This document shows positions 35,501 through 48,649 of a stretch of 64,000 bases of DNA, piece by piece. Below the pieces are notes generated by a model. That model did not search any database and was not told the DNA's origin. It worked only from the letters and a program-made list of their open reading frames with translations. Position 1 is the first letter of the stretch, and each line of letters starts with the position of its first letter. The DNA is from Schistocephalus solidus (taxonomy: Eukaryota; Platyhelminthes; Cestoda; Diphyllobothriidea; Diphyllobothriidae): the NCBI GenBank assembly GCA_017591395.1, contig WEDG01006400.1:124001-188000 (forward strand), written 5' to 3'. The translations under genes were made by a program, and so were the position numbers.

Positions 35501-37499
35501 CCTATATGCATTTGCATGACGTGGGTGCGCATTTCAATTTTTACGCGCATAATTACAGCATCCGCCATCTGGCTTGACACCAGGACGCCCCATTTTTACA
35601 GACGTGGAACCCTTTCCACTTGTTCTCTGTACGCATTTTGGCGGGAGAGACCGTGGACCTGAGGAGGGTTATTCCTCGAACACCCTCGTGGTCTCCTACA
35701 CGCTCCCTCTCCCACCTACCCGCACCACCCTGTTACATCCAACCCCCCGGGGGGCGGGGGCGGAGAAGGTTGAGGCTAGCGCTAACGTGCTCACACGCAA
35801 GCCCTCTGATCCATTCTACGACCAGGCACCTTAATTTAGTGGCAGCGCAAAACCATCAGCGGATGAAATTTGCCAAACGTGCCGTGCCAAACCAGCGTCT
35901 GCGCAGTAGATGTCCTAAAACAGGAATAAACTACAAAAATAGACACGGGGCAAGGGAGAAGGCCTGGTTTACCTGCAGTAGGTGTGTCAGCTCATGAAAT
36001 GTTAACGAAAATTCTGAAATGTATTTATAGTCTAAAAGCTCGCTTGATTAGGGTTGTAATATGAATTATCCTGCAGGATAATCCGACGATATGCCATTCA
36101 CGTCGAGATGCTGGTTTTTGAACGAGCATCTTTTCAGCCATCTGCCATACCTATACTGTAAAGAATAACTACCGGAGTGTTGGGAATTTTTCGATTGCTT
36201 TACAATGGCCTCATAGATTCCTCTATCCTCTATAGAAAATACTCACAAAAATATTATTTCATTTGATAGCATATTACATTTTCATCAAATTGTATGCTTC
36301 AGGAAAAGGTTTCTTACAGTTTTAAAAAGTTTACAGTTAGAAGACTTTTATGGTTGTGAGATATGCGTACATAACGCATCGTATCCTAGCAGTTAGCAAT
36401 GCTGTTGGTCAAGAAGACAACACGGTCAACCTCCGTTAAAACATTTAATGATCATTATATGAAGTCTTCTTAAAAGCGTAAAGGAATATGCAATTCTCCT
36501 AAGACGGAGTGCATTTAACCGGTAGGTTTGAAACCCTATGAACAATTGCAACTGCAGGTCGGCTGAAAATTATTCAGGAATTGGAAACATAATATGCTAC
36601 CCACTTAGTCAAAGAAATGATATTTTGTGCATGCTTTACGTAGAATATATGTGAATCTATAAAGGCATCGACAATCAACAAGAAACATCCACACTTCTTG
36701 ATTAGTTCTCCTTTACAGAGTCTAGTTTATGTAGACGACTGAAATGAAACGCACTCATGGCAATTAATATTACAACCCTATTATTAAGATTTAATGCGAT
36801 AGCACGTCCATTGTACGTAAAAAATGTAGCTTGTAAGTTGCCCGCCAAAAAAACAGCGCACTACAGCTAGCATAAAGCGGTTAGTGACATCGCCATGAAT
36901 CATTCCCTACTCCCGATCGTAACCGACAAATATGAGCAGTCAAATTAAATTAACTTACGCAATATACCTGTTCTTCAAGGTTTATTTAAGTAACAAAGCA
37001 CAGATAAAGTCTATAGAGTACTTGCAGGCAGTCACATAGAACGACAGGTATTCTTGCAGGTACAAAGACAAAAAGGATTTTAATGATCATTGCCGAAATT
37101 TTGGCGTTGTTAGACTGCCATACATCAGTCCTAGGCTTACATAACTGGGGAGTAGAAACATAACAACCAATAGGACAACCGACGCACATTTTTACTTTAG
37201 AGCGCCGAATCAATCAAGTAGCGCTGGTTCAAATCTAGGAGCTCTCGAGACTTGGGGTTGGCTGGCATACGTACGTACCCAGTAACCACCGTGTGTTTAT
37301 GTGGCGTGGCCGACTGGTGACCTGGTTGTCCCGCTCCAAGACTCCTTCCTAGAATGACCTCTATGGCGCTCCCAACGTAGTTGGATTCCGAACCGCTCTC
37401 CTTTCTTATTGTGCGAAATGTTCATGCATCATGCACTGTGCGGGCGTGTGCGACACGCATAGACGGGTTGTTTAACTTTGTCAGATACTGCATCTGCCT
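35501..37499. other. Intronic non-coding sequence
   Basis: A possible SINE head relic lies at about 36880-36940 ('cccgatcgtaaccgacaaat'). Otherwise nothing recognised. Confidence 0.4.
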
Positions 37500-37640
37500 C
37501 CTGTTTTCCTGACTCTACCTGCAGACCGGGCTCGTATGGTTGAGGAGGCGAGAGTGCCGCGGATGCTGCAAAAGTCTACTTTCCCAGTCAGCTAGTTCGT
37601 GCGCACGTCACGCTGATCGAAATGTCATACAGTGTAGATA
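37500..37640 (+). repeat. Family A repeat, fragment
   Basis: 'ggttgaggaggcgagagtgccgc' and 'gttcgtgcgcacgtcac' match the family A 3' part. Short and diverged. Confidence 0.5.
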
Positions 37641-38014
37641 CATTTATACTTGGGAGGTCTGGTAACAAGGGTGAGCTGTGGCAGCAGATCCAGGGAGGCT
37701 TGAGTTCGTCTCTGTTCTAGCGGCGTGGACGGAATACTGAGGATTCAAGTGCCAATTCGGCACCTTAATATGCCACATCGAGTGCTGTTTTAATTTGCTT
37801 CTTCCCTATGCACCACCTATGGGGTGAAGACGTTTGCATATAGGCAGTTGTACTGGGACCTTCAGTACTGTGCTTGGAGGATTTGGTCCTTCATTTTTGA
37901 ACGGTTAGCGAAGGATGTGGTCCATCCCATCTGAAATAACCTCTTCGTGATTAGCTCCAATCGTTCATTTCAACCAACATTGTTCAATCACCTCCAGTTT
38001 GTTAAGGGCTTACA

Positions 38015-38330
38015 TATGCATAACGCATCTCAGCACTACCGGTAAATACAAGGGAGGCTGGAATGGCCATTTCTGGCTTGTTAGCCATCGTCAACCAGCC
38101 ATACGCAACCCAAAATGGTGCACCATCCGAGGCTCGAACCAGCTGATGATGGCTAATAAGCCAGAAATGACTATTCCAGTCTCCATTGTCTTTGTCGCCA
38201 ATATTCATCTGCCTATAATAATAGTCACTTTGTGGCTGCTGGTGGAGCTCTAGAGTGAGTTCCGAGGCAGAACGAGAAGAGTGAGTCCCGTAAGCGATCG
38301 ATGAGCGTTCATTAACCAGCATAACGCCTC
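38015..38330 (+). mobile_element. Composite SINE with inverted joint
   Basis: A minus-strand tail and body (38030-38135) run into a plus-strand body and tail (38140-38205, 'gctgatgatggctaataagcc'). A plus-strand head follows (38230-38310, 'gtggagctctagagtgag'). The tRNA-like part is lost at the fold point. Confidence 0.75.
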
Positions 38331-40639
38331 TTAACTGGCCATAAACAGCCGAAAGGTTTGACGCACATACGTTTATTTTACTGTTCAAGAGATCATAGCA
38401 AGTCAACAGACACCTTCGGGTTTAAAGACACCCCCTATATTGGGAATGGATTCAGAGGACCATGGAGTCTGCACTCCTTCCGTCTGGTTGTAGCTTTAAT
38501 CGGTGGTACTTTGACTTAGGCAGGCTTGCTGATTATACCAACCGATTTGTTTCAACCCCACGGCTACATATATTCAATAATCTAGCCAATGACGAGCGAT
38601 AGGATGCATCCTTTAAAAACGTCTGAAATGACTTTTCGTATTTTTGACTCATTCTTCTATACTTGGGGCGAGAGTCTTTCGGAGGACATAATGATAGCTC
38701 AAATTAATGTTGGCAAATAATAAAAAAGCACTACGACCACTCCACCCCATACGGATGGAATTTCACCGTGCGACAGGCTTAGAACCAAAGGCGTGTTTGA
38801 TTTTACGTAAAAGCAATGCGCTCTTCTCCAAAGGATACCTTTAATTCTAGACTCACCGAAATCACACGGGCCGGGCCTGAATACTTGGGCAGAAAATCAC
38901 ATCCGCCCATCAGAACCTTTTTTCTCGTGAAGCTTTATGGACTTTAGATTACGATGCTTGACGTGTTCAGGCCAACTTTTCTTTAAAAAATCCTTCCCGC
39001 GAGTAAAGTCCTTAACAAATTCCTTACTATATTTCAACGTGCAACTAAATCATGAACCATTTGAGAAGCAGGTTTGCATACAGCTCTTCGAAGTAACACG
39101 CATAACCTACGCGAGTAAACGTGTAGGGCCGCCGAGTTTCTGTCGGAACTGCATGCCTTTTTCTCACGTGGAGAACCCTATGATATTTGTATCATGCGAC
39201 AGTGTTGGCGGAACCGAGCAAATCAGAATTTCTTGGTTTTTTTTCCATGACGTGCTCTGAAAGACAGGAATCCAGATGAAGGCGAAGGGAGAATTCGGTA
39301 CTTCTACTTTTAATCCGCGTGCGTTTGCCTTGAAGGCAGTTGCTAAGTTGTGGTAAAAAGAACTACTTATAGTGTCTCCGAGTTGGTGCCACGACTCGCA
39401 GGCTTCTACCCCCGCCCGCGACTCCCTCCGTATACGCTCCATTGACCATATCCTATCACACATCACCCAGTTAGTAAGTTATTTTCCCGTTACCCGTAGA
39501 CTGTTCATTCGGGTGTAGCCTTTTCGCCTCTCTGAACTCATCTGCAGCCTTCCGTAGAGGTTAAACTAAACGAGGCCAAAGCTCAACAATTCGGTCATGC
39601 TCAGGGTTTGGAACGCATTTTGTGCACACACAAGGAGTTTGTAATATACAAAAAAAGGATGATTCATTTAAAGACGGCTCTTCTCATATGGTTCCTAAAA
39701 GACCCCTCTGTGTCATTTCACATACTTAAAAAGCGGCACTAGGTTGGGGAGAGGGGGGGGGGTATGAGCGTTATTCGGTAGATGACCGTGGAATGCCCAC
39801 TGTGGTGTTCAGATCGAGAACATTACACCTCCTATTTACCCCCTCCCCCTTGAAGCCAGACCAGGTTTGCTCCCACCTGTCCAGTATTTGGGACAGGTGT
39901 GCGAGACCGCGGCACCTACGACACTTTAGCGCCATTTCCGGCTCCGCGAACAGTTGGCTCTACGAACCGCCTTCTCGCGCATTTTATTTCTTGATGTGCC
40001 CTCGTGGCAAAAAAAAACAATTTGACACAATAGTGTACGCACCTGCCTAGACTGATGCCGTGCGAACCGAAACTCAACCACTTCTCGTCAGATTTTTGGC
40101 CCCCTCTAAGCAATTTTGAGAATTCCAGGCACTGGCGTACACGCGCATCGCTGATGCTGTTTGCGGATCTACACAAAACTGATGTTCGCATTCGTCAGCA
40201 AGAGTTACGGTTGTGTCAATATTTGAAAGCGTCGACTTTGCGGTTTTCAGAAAGTAATTTAAAGGTTTAAAATTTGTGTTTGATTAAATACCCACAGCCA
40301 TACACTTTAAGCAAAAGACCTGTTTGGTTTTATTTATCCTTCAAATGCATTCATTACGTGGACTTATGTCTTTAAAGTTTTAGTTGTTGCGATAAAATGG
40401 AAAATACAACCTTAATTTAACCTTTAATTATCTGCTTCAGTCACTCTCAAAATCATTCCAGAGGGTTATGTTTCAACCAAAACTATAAAACCAGGTGATA
40501 TTTGTAAATCCCCATAAGTAAGTTCAGTTTCTAATGCAACCCTTCAACTAGTTAAGCATTTATAGATGTGGGTAGGCCCAGTAAACACCTAGCCGTTGAG
40601 ACCTGATGCGCGGATGCAGTAGCCAAGAGTTCGACCGCC
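38331..40639. other. Intronic non-coding sequence
   Basis: A G-run lies at 39752-39762. No gene or repeat family recognised. Confidence 0.4.
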
Positions 40640-40935
40640 GTTCCTGAAGAAGTCCACTGTGTGCTCACAGGGACGGCGACTTGCGTCTGAACTAGGTTAG
40701 GAGGCTCGCAAAGCGTCTACTGCACTCTCTCGTCCCTCACCCACCTGGGCCCGGTGTAAAGATAGATCGGAGGCGTGATCAGGTGTAGGTAGCTGTCTCA
40801 GCGTAAGCCTGCGCCCAGGCCTGCCACCATACTCATTTACTATGGCTACGCATTCCAAATAACGTCTTTGTGCCCTGATCTGGCAGCCACGTTGATCCGG
40901 CTTATCTACCGTATGGCATTTTGTAGGGGCACCCA
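40640..40935 (-). repeat. Family A repeat, minus strand
   Basis: Complement of family A landmarks ('gggacggcgacttgcg', 'cacccacctgggcccggtgt', 'gtgccctgatctggc'). In tandem with the next copy. Confidence 0.7.
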
Positions 40936-41290
40936 CGATAGTTCAACCTTCGATTTCGACGATGTCCACCGTATGCTCCATGGAAGGGTGGAGCAGGGAC
41001 GGTGACTTGCGCGTGAATTAGTTTTAAGTGATAGCAGCCTTGCGCTGCAGCTACCGCACACTCTCCTCCTCCCCCACCTGAGCCCGGTGTCAAGACAGAG
41101 TCAAGAAGACCAGAGGCGGGAGAGGACGCAGGTGGCTGGCGTGACCGGAGCCGCCCCTGGGCGTGCCACCACACCTCCCATGTTCGGCATTTGTTAGCGG
41201 AGCGCAACCCGAATAACACATGCCGTGCCCTGATGTGGCCCCCATGTTGGTCCAACGCCTCTACCACGTAGGGGCACCCCGGTCGGATGT
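40925..41290 (-). repeat. Family A repeat, minus strand, near complete
   Basis: Complement of family A from the 3' landmarks ('agggacggtgacttgcgcgtgaatta') to the 5' landmark ('gccgtgccctgatgtggc'). Spacing to its neighbour is about 290 bases. Confidence 0.75.
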
Positions 41291-44200
41291 ACCACAGATC
41301 CCCATCTGCCACTGGCATATGCATTCAAATATCTGTGAGGAGGCTGCTTGTGCATATCTTATGTTTTTTTGATGGGCATGGTAGGCTGAAGAGCCCATAA
41401 ATAAGCCCAAAATGGCAATGATTTCAGTCTCGACATTTTAAGCTTGCCACTGCCAGAAAAGTGACGTTCGGATGTGCGGCTTAGCTAGTTTTATTAATTC
41501 TTCCGTAAGGTGGAGGGTTTGCGATGATCGCCAGCTCGCTACAGGACCGGTCGAAAATCCTCGGCCTTCCAATAATTTCGGTGACCGGAAAGCGCAAAAA
41601 CTTGTATAACATAATTTCCCTGGCCCTAGTATTCCTCGTGCTCCAGTCTTCGAAAGTGTTCGATAGCAAAACATTCTGAAGAAATAGGCAAATAGTTGGC
41701 AGAATTGGAGTTTTATGCACTAAACTATATGGGATTATGTTAATGACGGAAGGCAAGTGACCATGTTGATTTAAGACACGCAATTTTGACAAAGGTTTCA
41801 GTCGGCACCAGTTAATGCGTTCAATTTCACCCCAAGTAGGCCTATTCGAACTTGTCACTGCTGTAAGAGATCATAGCAGAAGTGTTCTTGTCCCAAATCG
41901 ACTTGAACGTCTGTTTTCTCCACTACAGTCAACCAGACGCACGGTCTGTTAGGAATCGTGGTTTGAAAAGTTTTAAACCTATGTTAAAATGCAGTTCTCT
42001 TTTTGACTGATAGCCAGTCTGCCAGAACCCTTAATGTGGCCTTTTCGGTAATCGAACTTCTCTGTGCTCCGAGACTCCTTATTGAGGTCTGTTTCGTGAG
42101 TAGGCAGGAATGACCAGGTACGCATTCAGACATTTTACTCACGCCCATACCCAGTCGTCTTGATTTTCAAGTCCACAATTCAGAAGTTTAGATGTCTTGC
42201 TGTCTGGCCAACGCTATCGGCTGGAAGAAAGGACCATGCCTGTGCTTGCTTCGGGCTTGCCCTTGAGGTTTGGATTCCACTCAGCGGAACTTTTCAGAGT
42301 TCCGTTTGGGTACGAAGGAAGATCTTTTGTGAAAGGTAGGATGCCCAATGCCAACTCTTGGTCTAGTTGGTTCAAGTGAATCCCATGAAATTTGTCTGAC
42401 GATCAAATTGCTAATGGCGTATATTACTCCGGTTTTCTCCCTTACCATCTCATGGAACGTTTAAAAAATTCTGAAATGTTTTCGATTAGCAAGATTGACT
42501 AGGAAAACGTGCAAGATTGATTATCCTACTGCATACTGCCAGAGTGTCAGATCTCGACTGAGCTTCTTTCCGGTAAGAAATAAGCATTCAATTTATATGC
42601 TTTTTTGTTGGTTTTCGATGCCTTCGTAGTAAAAATGCCGAAAACATTCTTTGTGTATTTTGTGGTGAATTACATTTTATTCAGCTTTTATCCCTCGAAA
42701 GAGAATTTTTTCATTGCAAAAATGTTTGTATTACTGAGATTTTTGTAGACCGTTAATTGCTGATTGAAACGCTAACCTAGAACCTGGCAATTAGCAAGGA
42801 CAAACTGCTGTGAGTCCTCTTTGATATTGCCCAACTAACCTGGAAGAAAGTATAAATTTCCTCACGTAGAAAGTGTGCACCTTGCAGTTTTGAAGCCCGG
42901 TGATAGATTAATTTCGACATTATTCGTAAATAGGACGTTTTTTCAGCTCAAAGATACACCTTCTCTGAATATAAAATTGGAATAAACATAAATATTTCTC
43001 ATGTGTTATCCATCAAATATGTTTACATTTATAAGGCTATCAAAAAAAAAAAAACGGCATAATACCAAGTGCGGTTTTCGCAGGCGACCGAAAGAGAGCG
43101 CATTCCAAATAAGTACTCGTGGCCTGACTGAAATACCTCGAGATTATGATGCACGATAATCCATATTACTACCACACTTAAAAAATCCTTTTTTGCTGGA
43201 CATGTCAGAATTTCGTTCAGTGCTCCATGCTATGCGCTACCCGCAAACGTCGTTGAACACCAATCAGCCTGCAGTCCATATGACGGTGCCAAAAGGTGAA
43301 TTCAGGCTGGTCGCAGTCCATCTTTTATCTCCGTTGCTAGTTCACCCAAAACTACTCATTAATGGAAAGTAGAGGAGTTGTTGACTGAAAATTATAACCC
43401 GTCAGAATCAATCGCACATTGGACTGGGTTTGGAAGAGAGTTTAACACCCTGTTAGCCGGATCCAAGTCTAACGTTAACTGGCTAAATTCAGAAAATTGA
43501 GTGATTTATTAGACAATACCTCAAAGGACACCTTCTCCAGCGTTCGCATCAGCGTGGGTGGTCTACCCTGGCAAGCAAAAGACTGTTGATCCCCCATATG
43601 GTCGACAAAGGGAAGAACTTTTTCTACTGACGCACAAACTCCTGAATGCTTGAAAATTTCGACTTGACAGGAAAGACTGGGAAAAAACACGCTTCTGATT
43701 AGTGACTGCCACTGCTGGGTAATTGCCTGCCTGGCCTGCAGACACATAGGTTTGAGAAAAGTCAGGAATATCCATCTTCGTCTCGTTATCAGAACTGAAT
43801 CGATTTAAGTCACTCCCACCTCTCCACCTCCTCTCCATCCTCCGTCTTCATCCACTGGCTCTTCCTATTTCTTTCTTCGCTCAGTCTCTGATCGTTCGCC
43901 CCTGATCAGTACTTATGAGTCTTAGGGATAATTGAACAAATTATGTTGCATTATCGAAGATATTTCTTCGAACTGAGTCCTCTTAGAAAAAATATATTTT
44001 GGGCGTGAAGGTAGGTAATTCAAAGTGGAAACCTGTTGCAGTCCTAACCATTTTGGCATCGGCTGACTGGTGAATCGAGTAGAAAATCATTTGATGAGAA
44101 CTCGGAAGGTTGGTGGTTAACGTCCATTCCACAGCGAAAGTTTGTCAACGCAGCGCGTTACGATTTCATTATTAGGCATGATACAAATCAAATAAACTTT

Positions 44201-45200
44201 CAGCCCTTGTCTGTACCACCACCGGCCGCAAATTGACACCCAGAAAAATAAGCTTTCTGAACACTCGAATTGTCATTTACACTGCTGCAGAGTATTCCCT
44301 CTGCTACACTCTCCGCTGTAGTATGATAGGCCAAAACTGGTCAAAAAAGTCGGCAAGCAGATGATCGTACAGCATATTACGTAAAGTCTAAAAAACGATT
44401 GTCCACGCTGGTTATGTAGGCTATCCGAGCAAATGACGGTGTGAGTATTTCGCAGCTACGTGTTAAGCTCCCGAAAATTAGACAACCGCACCACGCAGAC
44501 GCTAATGGGTTCTGCTAGGAGGGCTCAAAGCTGTCAGTGACAACGCAGTTGGAAAGCAGGATATTTCTGGTCAGTCATTTACTTCCTGTTCACTGAGACT
44601 GTTCTGCCCAATGCTGGAAAATTTTTATGGTTTTTTCTGCAAAAAAAGGAAAAAAATATTTTAAAGTTCGTACAGATCTACGGTAAAATTTTATGGAAAG
44701 GCCGACAAGACGCAAAAACAGGAATCTCCCCTATTTCGCGGACCTAGCAGTACTTTTCCTAGATATTGGGGCTAGGGTTGAGATAAGATTTTGGTTAACT
44801 GTAGGTTTAAGATAACGTTTAAGATTCGATTATAATTTCCTTTTGTGGAGTTTTCGGAGGACTGGCTTCTAGTACCACGTCTTACCGAAGTGTCTTATAA
44901 TTGCAACCTATTATGGCATGCTTTGAATTCCTCCCTCTCGAAATTTAAACTAATACACCAACAGTCGTTTTTAAGGAACAGTTTGATAGAGTGAAACAAT
45001 TGAATTCAGGCCCGAACGAGGTCTGATGTTAAAGTTTGCAGCGTGATCTGTTACCTGTGAAATCAGGAAATCTGCTGCTATCTTTAATGTTTTTCTAATG
45101 TTTACTAATGTTTTTACTAATGTTTTACTAAAAAACTAACCTACTGAGTATAACCATCGAGCGCTAGATAATTAGCTGTTTGAACAGAATATTCAATAAC
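41291..45200. other. Intronic non-coding sequence
   Basis: A possible SINE tail relic lies near 41380-41435 and an A-run near 43043. No gene recognised. Confidence 0.4.
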
Positions 45201-45204
45201 TAAA

Positions 45205-45300
45205 CAGCCCGGTGTGAATCCAGGGTTATGCGAAAATGGGATTTGGCATGTTTGGCTGACGATGCCTACCAAGTCAGAAATGCCCATTCCAGAAAAATTT
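45205..45300 (+). mobile_element. SINE fragment, diverged
   Basis: 'ccggtgtgaatccagggtt' (box B region) and 'gtttggctgacgatgcctaccaagtcagaaatgcccattccag' (body). Both ends are missing. Confidence 0.6.
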
Positions 45301-46125
45301 CGATAATGTTATTGAAGTTAACTTTCGGTGTGACTGTTCAAACTTTCAATATAGTGTACGCTTCCATCTACCTCTGATGATGAACACCAGGAACATTTCT
45401 TACCCACCGGAAAGCAATATAGTAAATGCAGAAATCGCCCTTTCTTCTTCTTCTTCTTCTTCTTCTTCTTTTTTCTCCGTTTTCACTACAACTACCTGGT
45501 CGTTAAATATTTGCCCCCATAGTTGTGCTCTGTTTGCCTCGAAGAAGCTTTCCCCAAGGGAACATTTTTATGCTTGCGTTATGAGCAGGTGACATTCCGT
45601 GATACGCAATCGTAAATTGGGAACTTCAGTAATTTTGCTAGAATTATGTGTGTCTTTCATAAAATCCACTATTTATACAAAACAACAGATTAAAACGTCG
45701 ACAGCCACTGCACGTCTTGACGCCTAACTGTTTGGATCCAGATTTGAAGCTCGATACTGTATTACTTAATATAAAATATATCCATTTATTTCGCAGACGG
45801 TTTCTGCCTGGAGAAATGCCTGTGTAGTCGTTATTATTTCACAGTACACTTAAATAACTTGGTCGATGGTTAATGAAGTCTTTATGGGGTCTCGTGCCAA
45901 ATAAACCCCGTTAATTTGAATTTTTTGTTGAATATCGGGTTGGAATTTTGTATCCCATTAAATAGTTCGAATCCACTTCTCAGCCGGATGGCAGCTTTAC
46001 TCCTCGTTTCGACACTTCAATAACTTATTTTCTTGTCAGATCCCAATATTTTTCACAAAAATTTAGGTGGTCATATAAGGCTAAACCAGCATTTGTATAC
46101 TTTGTTTTTTTCTCCTACTTAACAG
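45301..46125. other. End of the intron
   Basis: A (TTC)n tract lies at about 45444-45470. A pyrimidine-rich acceptor ends at 46125. Nothing else recognised. Confidence 0.45.
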
Positions 46126-47585
46126 GCCTCGTCTGGCAAACAGATCTCAGCTGCATGTTTCCCATAATGTCAGCTAGCGAAAATATGCGTTCAGCACACC
46201 TCAACCGGCCAGAACTGGCGCAGTTGGCTTCCGAGGTTTTGCAGAGGACACCCACCGGCTCCCGTCTCGGAATAGCCGCTTTACTTGCACTTCAACCGCC
46301 CAGTCTGGGTGGATTAGGACAACTGCCGCAGACATTGGACCAGGAGCGACTGGCCTCGGAACTGAAACTGCGCGTGTTTCACTATATTCAGCGATCTGAG
46401 AACCCGCCTACCTCTGCCGTCCCCTCTTCGCTGGGCTCCATGTTCTCTGTGACCCCTCCTCTTCGTACAGCCATTGTCGACACTGATAAGAAGACTCGTC
46501 CGGTGTCTCCGGAATTCGCCAACTACCTTTTGTCTTTAATTTTCTTGTCTATTCGTGTTGCGAGTGCTTTCTGGTCAACATGGCCAACATTTTCCTACGT
46601 CTCCTCCGTTGTCCTCATAGGTACTGGTATCTACCTGGCATTTGAGTTTGCTGCGGTCACATTGCTCGTTCAGCTGCTCGTCTGCCTGGCCACGCCCGAG
46701 GGAAATCGACTTGATATTGCTCTCCAGCTGGTCGCCAATGCATCGCAAAATGCTTACCAATACCTTTTGGACGATCCTGAAGTCTACAGCAAGCTTGTGA
46801 TGGTACGTCTGCCGGTTCATCTGCGATCCTGGCAGATGCTTTGGCTAACCGCCTTTGCCCTCCTTGTCACTCTTCTCGAGGTGGTGATTCTGTTTCACTT
46901 GAGTTTAAGACAATTCTATAAGGCCCTTCGTGCCAACCGGTACACCATCACTCGTCTTTTCAATATAGTTGAACAGGGCAACTCAGGTCAGGACAGCCAG
47001 ACTTTCCCTGGGCTGATCAGAGAAAACAGACACTACGATGAATTCACACCAAAACCTGGCTGGTCCGCGCCGACCGACGACAAGGCCCTCACCCGTTGCG
47101 TTAACACATGTCGACGCCAGCGTGATGCCTGCTACAACATGAGGCGACATCCATCGCGTAAACTAAGGATCTTGGGGTTCTTGCTGTTCGCTTTAGGCAC
47201 CTTGATCCGTGTACCCTTTGCCATCGACCTATTCAATGTTTACTGGCAGGAGAGTGAATATCTCTGTATGACTGTGCTGGTCATGTTTCCTGTCATTCAT
47301 CTTGCCTGGTTAATGATCTGGTTCAGTTTCGCAGTCAAACAGAAGTGGTGCTTCCGACTGGAATACCAATCTCCCAGCTCATCCATTTCAGTACAATATC
47401 AAAATCAGCACCGACATCCACCTTCAAAGCAGTTCGAGGAACAACAGCGACTTTCGATACCCCCTACCTCCCCACCAGGTCATAATTTCAAGCCTCCGCG
47501 GCAAGACCGCCTGCAGCAAACTGAACAAAGTCAGTGTCGTGTCAGTTTGAATTCCAAAACTTCAGAGTCATTTAATTACAAATGA
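46126..47585 (+). CDS. Exon B of the eight-pass membrane protein (possibly Tincar-like)
   Basis: After the acceptor, GC completes the split codon from exon A (a Gly), followed by LVWQTDLSC and the Met at 46155. Numbering from that Met, hydrophobic spans lie at about 124-142, 150-178, 224-249, 337-357 and 370-394. With exon A this makes eight. A soluble loop of about 85 residues lies between spans 6 and 7 and includes a Cys/Arg-rich CVNTCRRQRDAC. The tail after residue 400 is polar and Gln/Pro/Ser-rich, as expected for a cytoplasmic end. The frame stops at 47583-47585, but coding seems to continue in another frame. Tincar proteins are eight-pass; that supports but does not prove the name. Expression cannot be judged. 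Confidence 0.8.
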
Positions 47586-48276
47586 ACAAGCTCCTGGTTA
47601 CCCAATTTACAGCCCTGACACGGACTTCGCTCTTGACTTATCTCTCCTACCTTCGGTAGATAATGCCCTTGAATCGGGTTCCACATACGTGTACTTTGCG
47701 CCTACCCATATGCGAAATGATTCTCACTTGCGAGCCTTTGCCCCACCTCAAATCAACGCAGGGCATCCTGAATTGCGACAGAACTCGTGGGCCAGACAGT
47801 CACACCATACTAATTTACCCTCTTGGAGCTTGCCTGCTGGGGGCCTACAAGGCTCTGCTGATGCCACCATGAGTCCGCGAAATTCCGGGATCTCAGTCGT
47901 ACCCTCCAATGCTTCCACTATCACGCTTCGTTCTCCAGTAACCCGTTCAGATGAGCTTACATCATCCACCAGCGCTGGTGTCCCTTGCAAGTCATTCCAA
48001 CTGTGCACATCGTCCGCAGCAGATCTGGTCCTCCAGGAAGCAACAAGCCATGAACCGACTGGACTCATACTTGAAGCCGCATCAACTACCCCGAAAGCCG
48101 AGCTGCCCAGCGCCATTGCTATGCCCCCTTCAACAAGCCATACCCGGGGTTTCCCTGGAGGAGTAGTCTTCCTCTCAAACAGCCTCACCTCACGGAATAG
48201 CCTCACCTCAGAGCTGTCGCAGCCGAGGCAGAATCCACCACTGGTCACGAGGGAGAAGTTATGCAGCCAGGTTTAA
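47551..48276 (+). CDS. Probable C-terminal continuation in a shifted frame
   Basis: The frame one base off exon B is open from 47551 to the TAA at 48274-48276. It encodes about 241 residues rich in Ser, Thr and Pro, including DTDFALDLSLLPSVDNALES, which looks like real protein rather than chance. It overlaps the end of exon B by 35 bases. The switch could be a short intron; candidates are GTCATT at 47567 to the good acceptor 'caatttacag' ending 47612, or GTCATA at 47479 to an AG at 47590. It could also be a one-base indel. A cytoplasmic, low-complexity tail would fit the membrane protein. No domain recognised. Confidence 0.5.
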   Translation: MPKLQSHLITNEQAPGYPIYSPDTDFALDLSLLPSVDNALESGSTYVYFAPTHMRNDSHLRAFAPPQINAGHPELRQNSWARQSHHTNLPSWSLPAGGLQGSADATMSPRNSGISVVPSNASTITLRSPVTRSDELTSSTSAGVPCKSFQLCTSSAADLVLQEATSHEPTGLILEAASTTPKAELPSAIAMPPSTSHTRGFPGGVVFLSNSLTSRNSLTSELSQPRQNPPLVTREKLCSQV

Positions 48277-48364
48277 TTGTCCGACTGGAAAGCTACAGTC
48301 TGTTATCTTCGTCCCGGGCACTGTCGTCACCATCCAGCGTTCTGCATGCGCGTGAGGGCCTATT

Positions 48365-48406
48365 CACACACACACCCCCCCACACACACACACAATTACA
48401 CACATA
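48365..48406. repeat. Short (CA)n microsatellite
   Basis: Imperfect CA repeat in the presumed 3' untranslated region or flank. Confidence 0.8.
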
Positions 48407-48643
48407 GAGACTGTTATCTGGGGTTTAAACTTGCCATGAGGCTCACGCAGACGTGGCGTTACGCATGCACGAACCCCAGCAAACTTTCTTATTGCGTCTC
48501 CTTATGTCTATGCTACCGAGAGCGAGAGAAATGGGCTGCTGTGGTGCCGCCCAACTCATGTGAAAAGGCCTCTTCAAAAACCCTTCCCCCCACACTCACA
48601 CGGCGACAGATGACAGAGTCTCAGACCTGGGCGTTACCATCAA

Positions 48644-48649
48644 ATTAAA
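48644..48649 (+). terminator. Possible poly(A) signal ATTAAA
   Basis: ATTAAA about 370 bases after the last stop; another lies at 48875-48880. Neither can be confirmed without transcripts. Confidence 0.25.

Noticed and set aside
47748..48248. Minus-strand frame of 166 residues
   Set aside because: It is the shadow of the plus-strand C-terminal frame, which has the more protein-like composition and the gene context.
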